A stretch of 64,000 nucleotides of DNA, taken from the NCBI GenBank assembly GCA_030522415.1, contig CM060107.1:3522847-3586846 (forward strand), read 5' to 3'. Below, piece after piece: positions 55,300 to 64,000 of the stretch. Within the stretch, counting starts at the first letter, position 1. Every line of letters begins with the position of its first letter. The notes below the pieces were generated by a model that saw only the letters and a list, made by a program, of their open reading frames with translations, did not search any database and was not told the origin of the DNA. The translations under genes and the position numbers were made by a program. The DNA is from Channallabes apus. Taxonomy: Eukaryota; Chordata; Actinopteri; Siluriformes; Clariidae.

Positions 55300-55689
55300 G
55301 GAGTATTCCAGAAAGCTTGGTTAACTTACCATTTGGTTAATCTTAACCTCTGGGTTGATTAACCCCAAACCCGCATACCGAGAGTATGTTGGTTCCAAAA
55401 CACCTGATAAGATTAAGTTTAATCCCCTCTACTGGTTACCCAGAGTTAGTGCGCGTGCACGGTGCGTACATAAAGACATTTTCAATGGATCGCCGATTTC
55501 ACGAGTGAACCTGGAAAATCAAAGTGAAAAAAAGAGAGCGGCATACTGTACTTCACAGAGGTTTTAATACACGCATATGAGGAATTTAAGCCAATAATAA
55601 TGAAAAAAAGCAATACGGCTGCACCGGATAAAGAAAGAGAGTTGGCTTGGCAAAAAATAACGGACAGAGTAAATGCGCGAGTTTATTAA
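55300..55689 (+). pseudogene. Second Harbinger fragment with Myb-like ORF
   Basis: ATTCCAGAAAGCTTGGTTAA at about 55307 resembles a Harbinger terminus. At 55549-55689 the plus strand reads YFTEVLIHAYEEFKPIIMKK, then SNTAAPDKERELAWQKITDR and a stop. This is the start of the Myb/SANT-like accessory protein (Myb_DNA-bind_5 type) carried by these elements. Only the first half is present. Confidence 0.6.
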
Positions 55690-55721
55690 AGTGCAAATTT
55701 GACATCGCCTCCCCTTTTATT

Positions 55722-56340
55722 ACACTGTAAAAACTGGGACTGGGGTGAAGTAATATTTAATAGAAAATTTGATTAACCTTTACACTATTAAAAAGAGTGC
55801 AGCTATAGTTTTAAACAACATTAAGCTTAATTCAGCAAATTTTGATTTTACTAAATTTTTGTTAAAAAAATACTTAGACTAAATAAACTGAGTAGAAATT
55901 AAGTGAGGAAAATTAAAGTCTCAAAAAAAGGGTGGATTTAACTCAAAACACACTCTAATTTTAATCAACATCCACTTCCGCCTGAATCGCGCCACATGGA
56001 CATGAACCAAGCAGAAGCTTGTTGGACTGCTTTGTCACATATCAAATAAAGACCTCAAGGTAAGATGTTTTGTCTCATTTTTAATGAATAAATGTCTAGT
56101 AGCAATGTTGGAGTTAATGCAATTTGACAGATAACATTAGTTCATTTCATTGCACATGAGCTGCCGAAACTAATATAGTTAACAAGTGCTCAAAGTATAT
56201 TTAATTAACTGAAGTCATGTTAATGCTAAAGTTAGGTTAAATTACTGGTGCTGAATCTGTGAAAAACAAAGTCTTTGCATTTAGTTTGTGTTGTAACAGG
56301 TGACGGACATCTTAATTTGCTTCAGGTCAAGTATAGGACT
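55722..56340 (+). mobile_element. CACTA-like 5' part with first exon
   Basis: CACTGTAAAAACTGGGACTG at 55722 has the same terminal form as the element ending at 41986. About 260 bp in, an exon ends GACCTCAAG with donor GTAAGATG (56060). An acceptor TTGCTTCAG precedes GTCAAGTATAGGACTGAGG at 56327, which would read VKYRTEEGHLTL before a stop. The 3' end is not found. Confidence 0.4.
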
Positions 56341-56446
56341 GAGGAAGGCCATCTAACTTTATAAAACTGTTAATAACATACCCTTCTAATTTAAAATTAT
56401 CTGCATAAAACATGATCCTAATGTCCCCTTCTATATTTTACCGATT

Positions 56447-56945
56447 GTAAGAGCCATATCGTACTTGTTATGAATTTGTTGTTGTGTTTATTTGTTTTTA
56501 CTTCATGTTATTTTACCTTATTCTACTTATTAGTTAAGCATTAAGCATTACGTTTATTACATAAGCCATAAGGTTTGAATTTGTCAGTTAAGCATCCATT
56601 TTGATAATCGTAATTTGGTCTGTGATGTCATTGACTATCGCATGATAGAAAGTTTCAGTTTAGATGCGGAAGGCTACAGAAACACAAGCTTTTGACCATA
56701 AGCTAACTGTAATCAGATGCACTGCAAATGTGTTGGTATATGCGTAAGCTAATCGTAATCCAAGATCTTAGTAAGATACAGCAAATAGGTTGTTGTAAAA
56801 GTCAGAAATTTACAAGATACAGAAACTGGTGTTGTAACCACAGTGGATTTACTCAAGACGACTGTATGAAGTGTTGATTCTTTGATGCTGACAAAATAAA
56901 CTACAAAGAGATCATCGGACTTCTGTTGTGTGAGTGAAACTTCAA
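56447..56945 (+). mobile_element. Putative BEL/Pao LTR
   Basis: TGTAAGAGCCATATCGTAC at the start and GAGTGAAACTTCA at the end, immediately upstream of BEL/Pao coding remnants. AATAAACTACAAAGAG at about 56895 would be the polyadenylation region. There is no partner LTR in the window, so limits are tentative. Confidence 0.45.
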
Positions 56946-57066
56946 TTTAAAAATACGCGTCAAAACTAGTGGAATAATATGTCCGCATCCACAAAAGTCA
57001 AAAGCATACTCCATTGTTTAAGCGCGAAGATAAGTAACTGTTGAAAACGAAAGAGAGCTGCGAGCT

Positions 57067-57525
57067 TTGAACCTCACTAAGTTAAACAACGAGGACAACG
57101 CTCCCGGCACCTCACTAGAGAGCCGGATGGCGCTCATCAAAGCGAACAGAAAAGAGAAGCTTAACAAAACTCTGGAAGCAAAAAAAGGCAAGTTGGATCA
57201 ACTGATTGTAATGTCAGATGAAATAGAGACGCTTATGAACAATGTATGCAACTTAGATACTGTTGAAACCAAGTATACCAGTGTGGATCTCAGCAGCTAA
57301 TGCTCCTAATACTGAAACTTTGGTGTATGCTTTGTTAGATACGCAAAGCACCCACAATTGTTGATCAGGAAGTGTGTGAAAAGCTGCAGGCAGCAACAGA
57401 GCCAGTAAAACTAAAGCTCGCAACCATGGTCAAAAGAGACACTATTGTGAAAAGTCAAAGAGTGCAAGGACTTAAAGTCAGAGGAATCTTCTCCAATACG
57501 TTTATTGACCTACCTCCGGCACAAA
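57067..57525 (+). pseudogene. BEL/Pao gag start and protease fragment
   Basis: At 57067-57297 a charged frame reads NRKEKLNKTLEAKKGK, probably the coiled N-terminus of Gag. From about 57325 the sequence reads VYALLDTQSTHN, then DQEVCEKLQAATEPVKLKL, VKSQRVQGLKVRGIFS and FIDLPPA, the peptidase of BEL/Pao elements with its DTQS active site. Most of Gag is deleted, and the protease is cut by a purine-rich repeat. Confidence 0.7.
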
Positions 57526-57526
57526 G

Positions 57527-57665
57527 CTGGGGAACAATAGTCTGTTTGAGGGGGGGAAGAGGGCGAAAAGAAGGGGAAGAAGGGGGAAAAGGGAAAAAAG
57601 AAGAAAAATTAAGAGAAAAATGAAAAATTGAGAAAAAAAAATGAAGTGAAATGAGAGTTATTACT
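57527..57665 (+). repeat. Purine-rich repeat, copy 1
   Basis: CTGGGGAACAATAGTCTGTT followed by about 100 bp of nearly pure G/A. An inverted copy is at 63464-63612; the first 24 bases are identical between them. Confidence 0.85.
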
Positions 57666-57806
57666 TTGCAGTTCCATAGAGTTCAGCCCCGCATATGATC
57701 AGAAGATTAACAAAACCATTGCGTGTAAAATAAACGTGAATACACACGTTTCCCTTGTACATGTACAAACTAAGTGCAGGCTGCTAAAATATCTGCATTC
57801 AAACAT

Positions 57807-57846
<40 letters not shown>

Positions 57847-58861
57847 GGTTATTACGGACATGTGGTGCGTGTACTACATGTATTACAGAGATCTGCCATT
57901 CTGTATTAATCACTGATATAAATCCATCCATCCAAAGGTAATCCATGTTTAAAGGAAATGAATTCTTATCGTTTGCCATTAAACAACTTTAAAGCTTAAG
58001 AAATGTAAATATTGATTATGATTGATTATGTAATAGATGTGTGTGATTTAATTATATAAAATAAATACAAGACATCACTTAAGCATCCTGTTTTGGTTGC
58101 AGTTCACAAAGACGTGGTCCGGAGGGGCTCATGGTTCTGATTTAAAGCCAAACTTAAGCTTGACTCTGATGCATGCAAGCAAGGTAATGTCAGTATAATT
58201 TCACAGCTTAAATTAGATTTTTAAATATTGTGATTATTTTTCTGTCCTTGTAACTAGAAGTGGGTTTTACATTTTTTAAGGTTTTAGACTTCATTCATAT
58301 AATCCATAAACTATGCCCTTACTCTCTCAGTTCCTCCCCAGCTCTTCTGCACTGTCCAGAGCTGATACAAATGCCATGGCAAGAAGGACATTGTCACCCT
58401 CTCGCAGTCGTATATTCGGACAGTTTCTCCTCTGTCACTTTCTCCATCTTCTGTGTCAGCAACTGCCACTACCTCCTTAACGTTTCTCCACCAAACTGTA
58501 AGCCACTGTGTCAACAGCCATGACTGCTGATCCCCCAGGACCACCAGGGTGATGGCCAGCAGCACCTGAGCAACAGCTGCTGGGTCTTTAGGTGAGAGTT
58601 TGTACAGCGTCATGTGTATGGTTTTCTTGCTTGTGGTAGTATAGTTATTGATTTTTATTGTATGTGCTATATTTACTAGGCTGTGGATAACCTCTGTCTC
58701 ATGGATGGACTTAGTGGACCATCTGGACATGGACTGAAACTGGTTTAACACTCAGCAACCAGCAGTTCTGCACCATCGTAGCTCTCTGTCAAAACTTTCT
58801 GCCATATGACAAGCAGCGTGAGGCATCCTCTGCTCGGCGTCATGTACGGCTGAGTCCCGGA
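57666..58861. other. CA microsatellite and unassigned sequence
   Basis: (CA)n at 57811-57844. The 58260-58760 part contains TGTCCAGAGCTGATACAAAT and GGACCACCAGGGTGATGGCC and resembles LINE untranslated sequence, but I cannot name the family. No gene recognised. Confidence 0.4.
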
Positions 58862-59440
58862 CTTCAATTCAATTCAATTTTATTTATTTTAACAATTTTT
58901 AACAATGGTCATTGTCTCAAAGCAGCTTCACAAAAAATGTAAAAGATTTTGCTAGAAAAGAAAATATTTGGAAGTGTGTATTTGTGAGAAAAATGTGTAT
59001 AGGTAATAATGAGATGAATGAACGATGAATGAAATTTCTCTGATGAGCAAGCCAAGGGGGACAGCGACGGTGGCAAAGAAAAACTTCCTGAGATGGCAAT
59101 AGGAAGAAACCTTGAGAGGAACCAGACTCAACAGGGAACCCATCCTCATTTGGGTGATAACAGATAGAAATGATAACGTCATGTGTGTTGTGCAGGTGAA
59201 AATGCAATATGACAGAAAATCATTTAAATTAACATGAAGACCAGTTCAGCATAGGGATGAGCCAGTGGACAGGTGCAGAGGGCAGATGAGGTCTGGATCA
59301 CTGGAAGCACAGGAGCAGCATGTGTAGCTCGAAACCGTCATGAAGCAGTATTCAGCTGGAGCTGGTCCTTCTCTGGATGCCTCAGGAACCTCGCACGGCT
59401 GGCCTTTGTCTACTGGAGCTGGCACAATCTCCCGATGCCT
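58862..59440 (-). mobile_element. LINE 3' end (L2-like), inverted copy
   Basis: TTCAATTCAATTCAATTTTA, then CATTGTCTCAAAGCAGCTTC and CAACAGGGAACCCATCCTCA are the complement of 31390-31790. It extends further (to CTCCCGATGCCTCGACATGG), so it is the longer copy. Confidence 0.75.
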
Positions 59441-59514
59441 CGACATGGGTAGAAGGATACAGAACAGATGGGGAGAATTAGCGTAGTTGCCATTCAGGAT
59501 AGGTGTACTATATC

Positions 59515-60626
59515 ACTCAAAAAAATAACTCGTTGAATGAACATAATTAAATTATGGAAAGAATTTCCACCTGATTTAATGGCTTTCGTTCAGCATTAAG
59601 CTATTTTGTTGGCCCAACTTAATGTTTTTAGGTTCCGTCAAAGTAATGTTATTAGGTTGATTTAACTTATTTACTACAGCTGCGTCCAACATAATTTAAT
59701 ACTGTTAACATACAGTAAATGAATAGGGTTGGTACAACAAATTTTTCAGTTGTAAATTAAGTTGATCCAACTCAAGTAAATTTATATTTCAAGCCGGTCA
59801 ACAGAATTCTGTGAAGGAAGGAAACAGACAAACGGGATAAAATGGAGATTTTTATTTTACACCAGGAGCAACTTACAAATGAGGTCTCAATTTGAAAAGA
59901 TGTACAAAACACAAAACACCACAAATAAGTATTAATAAAAAAAAAAACACCAACAGAAACATTTTGTACTTTATAACTGTACTTTATGATTTTTAAATAT
60001 GACCGTTAAATACGTTGGTCAGGAAACTCCTGAAGTCAGATGCAGACACACTTTCAGTCACAAACTCCTGTGAACAAATACAGAGATAGATATTCAATTA
60101 AAATTCATGATACTTAATTTAGCAAATGAACAATATTTATACTTTGTTCCTCTCGCTTCACAACTCATGAGAACAGACGCGCATATAAGCACGCGCATAT
60201 AACCGTCGGTATTTTAAGTGTGATTAAAAATACAAGAAATAGCTTAAACTAAAATAACGTGACTAAACATCGCTAAACAACAGGTGACATTTATGTTCAG
60301 TATTTCGTTTCTATTTAGAAAGAGGGGAATTAATTCCTGCTTACCTTTTCCACACGCCCGCCAACGTTTGTCTTCTCAAACTGTGTTCTCTTCACGCGAT
60401 GTTTTCTCGCGATATTTCCGGTTTTGCTATTTCCGGTTTTCATATTGACAAGATCTCGTTGGTTTATCTCAACATGATTGAATCTAGTACATGTTAAGTT
60501 GTTGAATTTTGTGCAAATACAACATAACTTATTCATGTTTAGCTTGGAAACATGAAATTATTATGTACAAAACACATATAACATTTTAGTACATGTAACA
60601 GGTAGCCATGTTAATTTTTTTGAGTG
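59515..60626 (-). mobile_element. CACTA/EnSpm-like element with CACTC ends
   Basis: CACTCAAAAAAATAAC at 59515 and AATTTTTTTGAGTG ending at 60626 form a terminal inverted repeat. Inside, on the minus strand, is a first exon ending TGTGGAAAAG with donor GTAAGC (60344). A short second exon (59993-60067), behind TTGTTCACAG, encodes EFVTESVSASDFRSFL and eight more residues before a stop. The exon layout resembles 38292-41986, without a recognisable domain. No transposase. Confidence 0.65.
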
Positions 60627-60639
60627 TAGAGTATGAGGT

Positions 60640-61164
60640 TATGGGATGAGTTACGTGTATGTCAGATTAATAAGATGCGTCTTGAATCTACTTTTGAACT
60701 GGGAAACCGTGTCTGCTCCCCGAACACTGTCTGGAAGGCTATTCCAAAGCTTTGGAGCTAAATATGAAAACGCCCTACCCCCTTTTGTAGATTTTGAAAT
60801 TCTGGGAACTACCAGAAGTCCGGAGTTTTGTGATCTTAAGGCGCGTGGTGGATTGTAGCGTATCAGAAGACTGGTTAGGTATGTGGGAGCTAAACCATTT
60901 AAGGCCTTGTACTGTATGTAATTAACAGTATTTTGTAATTTATTCTAGACTGAACAGGTAGCCAGTGCAGGGATGATAATATTGGGGTTATATGATCATA
61001 TTTTCTGGATCTAGTGAGAACCCTGGCGGCTGCATTTTGGACTAACTGAAGCTTGTTTATTGAGGATGCAGGACAACCACCTAGTAATGCATTACAATAG
61101 TCCAGTCTGGAGGTCATGAATGCATGAACTAGCTTTTCTGCATCAGATACGGATAAGATGTTCC
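60640..61164 (-). pseudogene. LINE RT C-terminal part, interrupted by a hAT element
   Basis: The minus strand reads MTSRLDYCNALLGGCPASSI, then NKLQLVQNAAARVLTRSRKY, HITPILSSLHWLPVQSRINY and, after a frame change, STKGGRAF and SLPDSV. This is the thumb and tail of an L2/Nimb-type RT. Upstream sequence resumes at 62392 (ATTCTAAGATGGAAAAAGGC) beyond the hAT insert. Confidence 0.8.
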
Positions 61165-61846
61165 CAGAGGTGGAAAGTAACGAATTACATTTACTCGCGT
61201 TACTGTAATTGAGTAGCTTTTTTGTATATTTCTACTTTTTAAAGTAGTTTTAAAAATCTGTAATTTTACTTTTACTTAAGTACGTTCTGTTTGAAGTATT
61301 GTAATTCGCTACATTTTAAATCATATTCGCTACTGAGTAAAAAATAAATGAATGAAAATGCTAAAATAATAAAAAATATTGTGCTTTGTATAAATGCTCC
61401 GTTGCGCCGCGTGTGTGTATCATGTCCTGGTCGCGCGCCGCTCCAGACTCCACTCCAGGTTTTCTGACATCGGCATCTTCCTGACCTTCCACACGGTCAC
61501 TTCCGCCTTGAGTGACGTCATCGACTACCGCGAACATATATTAACCAGAGAGAGACGCGGGAAAGATGAAAGAGGTTGTGATTTTGGCGTTTTGACATTT
61601 GGTTGTGTATTCTTTTTTGACTTTTTGCCTCCCATTGACTTTGATTATTGATTTGTCCCTTTGGTTTGGTTGGTCTTTGTATATATTTGTAGATAATTTC
61701 ACTGTTTTTGGTTTAGGGAGTCCGGGAAGGTACCTGTATTTTTGTTTGTGTTTTTTTTTTTTTTGCAGGTAATCTAGCTACTAAATATAAATACCATTTT
61801 GTTTAATATTTTGGCCTGGGTCCATCCTGAGTCTGATCCTCCTCCT

Positions 61847-61910
<64 letters not shown>

Positions 61911-62383
61911 CAAACCTCATTATTTCATCAGTTAATGATTGGATCTAGTTCTTTCTGCCATACACCACCATTTCCATACAGTTATATATATTATAAATAG
62001 AACCCTGAACCATTCTTTTGCTGTTTGGCCCTAGACTGGGACGTAACACCATATTTAAGTGACCACTTTGATTTTCAAGCACAAGAAAGACAACAGTTTT
62101 ATTATGCAAAGGTGTTCCTTCAGTTAAAAACAACTAGTTTGAGATTTATATCTGCTCATCTTTTTTGAACTACGCTAGAATGCCTCATCCCACCCCCGCT
62201 GTTAAAAAAATTAAAAAAGTAACTCGGTAACTTTTACTCTGAGTAAATATTTTAATGAGCTACTTTTTACTTTTACTTGAGTAGATTTTTATAATTGTAA
62301 CTTTACTTGTACTTAAGTAAAGTTTCACTGAAGTAACAGTACTTGTACTTGAGTACAACATTTTATTACTCTTTCCACCTCTA
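61165..62383 (+). mobile_element. hAT non-autonomous element, 8-bp target duplication
   Basis: Starts CAGAGGTGGAAAGTAACG and ends TACTCTTTCCACCTCTA, flanked by GATGTTCC at 61157-61164 and 62384-62391. The subterminal parts are full of TTACTTGAGTA/TACTCAAGTA-type words. The interior has a GC-rich patch (61405-61560), a (TG)n run of about 60 bp ending at 61907, and no transposase. Confidence 0.9.
61848..61907 (+). repeat. (GT)n microsatellite
   Basis: About 30 uninterrupted GT units inside the hAT element. Confidence 0.97.
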
Positions 62384-62489
62384 GATGTTCCTCAGTTTTG
62401 CAATAATTCTAAGATGGAAAAAGGCTGTTTTTAATGAGATTTTAAATGTGATTTTCAGACATCCCAAAACTTGGCTTCTTGTGTCTTAA

Positions 62490-63463
62490 GATCCACTGGA
62501 TCACCTGGCCAGTGGACAGACTGTTGTTGCCTAGCAGAGGCTTTGTCAGACTCTGTGACATTTACAAGAGCCCTCAAATTAATTATGCATTGACAAAATG
62601 GAATTTTGTGATTAAAGGGCTGATAAAAAAAAATAGACTAATAATTTGTGAAAACTTATGTTTTAATTGGTGGTGTGTAAATATAGTGTCTAAGTTGCAG
62701 ATTGGATCTCTATATACATAGATATATGTCGTCTGTTCTTTTTTTATTTTTGTTTTATCACCTATTTTACCAGAAAGACAGTCATTTTTAAGTTTTTCTT
62801 TGTGGGCATTTCCTCCTATCATTTATTTTTCGATATTTTTAGTTTTAAAGAACTGGAAGAAGGTGGAGAGATAATGAGTGAGTGCAGTATATAACTGCAT
62901 AATGATACAATCATTTGCTAATAAATTTGCATTATATTTTTAAAGAAGCTTTATGATTGATTTCTATCACAAATATCTGTACAAACGGGAGTCAGAGTTT
63001 GGCTTTTTTTTTATAGACTAAAAATGAAAAAATGACAGAATATGATCCTCTTTAAAGTACATCATCAGATTAATATTTCATTTGTAATGAATTTGCCTTC
63101 ATTCCAGCAGGACACAGTCATATAGAGAAGGCAAATACACTGTTCCATTGCTTTTCATGTTTATTCTATTACTAATTAATTTGAATACACATTTACTTTT
63201 TGTGACACAACATGAAGGATTTAACAACATCTCTAATACTTTTACAAGAACCTAACCTCATGTCGTGATTAATTAGGCAGTATTTAAAATTTTTGTGACA
63301 TTTGTCAGATTTTTATGTTTAAAAAAAAAATAACGTCATACTCGGGAATCGAACCTGGGACCTTTGGATCCACAACCTCCCCCTGCCGAATGCATAAAAA
63401 GTTTAATTTTTGATGCACATCTTAAAATTACAATCACATTAGCTGTCTACAACTAGAGGGAAA
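62490..63463. other. No gene; decayed tRNA-like block
   Basis: AT-rich. On the minus strand, 63341-63388 reads GGATCCAAAGGTCCCAGGTT then CGATTCCCGAG, like the 3' half of a tRNA or a tRNA-derived SINE head, without the 5' half. No other feature seen. Confidence 0.35.
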
Positions 63464-63612
63464 CATCAAAGATGGTAATAACTCTCATTTCACCTAATGT
63501 TTTTTCCCAATTTTTAATTTTTCTCTTAATTTTACTCCTTTTTTCCCTTTCCCCCCCCTTTTCCCCTTCTTTTCGCCCTCTTCCCACCCTCAAACAGACT
63601 ATTGTTCCCCAG
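63464..63612 (-). repeat. Purine-rich repeat, copy 2 (inverted)
   Basis: Pyrimidine-rich on the plus strand, ending CAGACTATTGTTCCCCAG at 63612. Inverted partner of 57527-57665, about 5.8 kb away. Confidence 0.85.
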
Positions 63613-63775
63613 GTTAAATGAGTCAAGACGTAGCAAGAATGGATTGGAGAGAAGAGAGCTGTTCATTTACTATAAAATAAATAAATAAATAAAACACAAT
63701 ATGATCTGTTCTATAGCCCATCTGCTTTAACTTAGTTTTTTTTTTTATTCATAAGACAACCTTTCACACTCTAAA
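63613..63775 (-). repeat. Dispersed repeat family A, further copy
   Basis: AAATGAGTCAAGACGTAGC (as near 7757), GGATTGGAGAGAAGAGAGCT (as near 22052), GATCTGTTC and ATTCATAAGACAACCTTTCA (as near 22165). Confidence 0.7.
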
Positions 63776-64000
63776 ATAAAATGAGGCAAATGACATGATC
63801 CAAAATGTGTTCTAAAATGGCATGTTTATGTTCAAATACTGAGCATAGGCAATCTGAAGTTGCACATGTGTATTTAAATCTAGAACACATAAGTTCAAAC
63901 ACAGAACACAGATGTCAGATATTGTGCACTTCATGTTACAATTACACTTAAAAACACAAAAATTACACAAAAACTCAAAAATCCGGATTAGAAATAAGGT

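Noticed and set aside
58311..58751. Minus-strand ORF of 146 residues
   Set aside because: No conserved motif, and the sequence looks like repetitive untranslated LINE material.
60899..61117. Independent 72-residue protein
   Set aside because: It is the C-terminal part of a LINE reverse transcriptase, frameshifted at both ends.

Overview
The window looks like an intergenic, transposon-dense stretch of a ray-finned fish genome. The evidence is V-SINE-type and tRNA-headed SINEs, Tc1/mariner, PIF/Harbinger, hAT and CACTA (EnSpm)-like DNA transposons, Ty3/Gypsy and BEL/Pao retrotransposons, several LINE clades, long (CA)n and (TA)n arrays, and a C2H2 zinc-finger gene. An ostariophysan such as a catfish is plausible, but this is a guess from repeat style. 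There are no bacterial operons, ribosome-binding sites or CRISPR arrays.

Layout, left to right. 1-1114: 3' coding tail (with minisatellites) and 3' LTR of a Gypsy element, abutting an older, internally deleted Gypsy (1115-2640) cut by a SINE. 2672-3384 (minus): a Myb/SANT-like reading frame with a second exon. 4557-13052: a patchwork of one dispersed repeat family with an internal 0.65 kb duplication; part of it recurs inverted at 21372-23808. 14440-16274 and 33833-35178: palindromic, TA-flanked elements ending in CAGATGTCGCC. 16285-20955 (minus): a Gypsy element with 5' LTR, gag, protease, RT, RNase H and integrase, lacking its 3' end. 23909-25090: a spliced, inactivated Tc1-like transposase. 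25609-28045: diverged direct repeats, each with a TATA-type promoter. 29687-31960 (minus): a C2H2 zinc-finger gene with a TATA-less first exon. 35179-42245: a LINE containing a CACTA-like element, which contains a solo LTR. 42250-44647: LINE and Tc1 debris. 47059-48482: a complete but decayed Tc1 copy. 49187-55700: V-SINEs, an RTE endonuclease fragment and Harbinger genes. 55722-64000: two more CACTA-like pieces, a BEL/Pao fragment, a hAT element inside a LINE, and simple repeats.

The only candidate host coding gene is the zinc-finger gene. The most unusual theme is a small exon-structured module ending in a (I/L)SPKV-like tail, resembling the C-terminal domain of fish SAMD3-like proteins (recalled, not searched). 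Pieces of it occur at about 6.9, 13.6, 32.6-33.6 and 39.2 kb. One copy is an intact terminal exon inside a CACTA-like element that also supplies 5' exons and splice sites.

The nested insertions give a readable order: palindromic element, then LINE, then CACTA-like element, then LTR retrotransposon (now a solo LTR). Several insertions have clean target-site duplications. Most coding regions are broken by stops, frameshifts or deletions and are annotated as pseudogenes.
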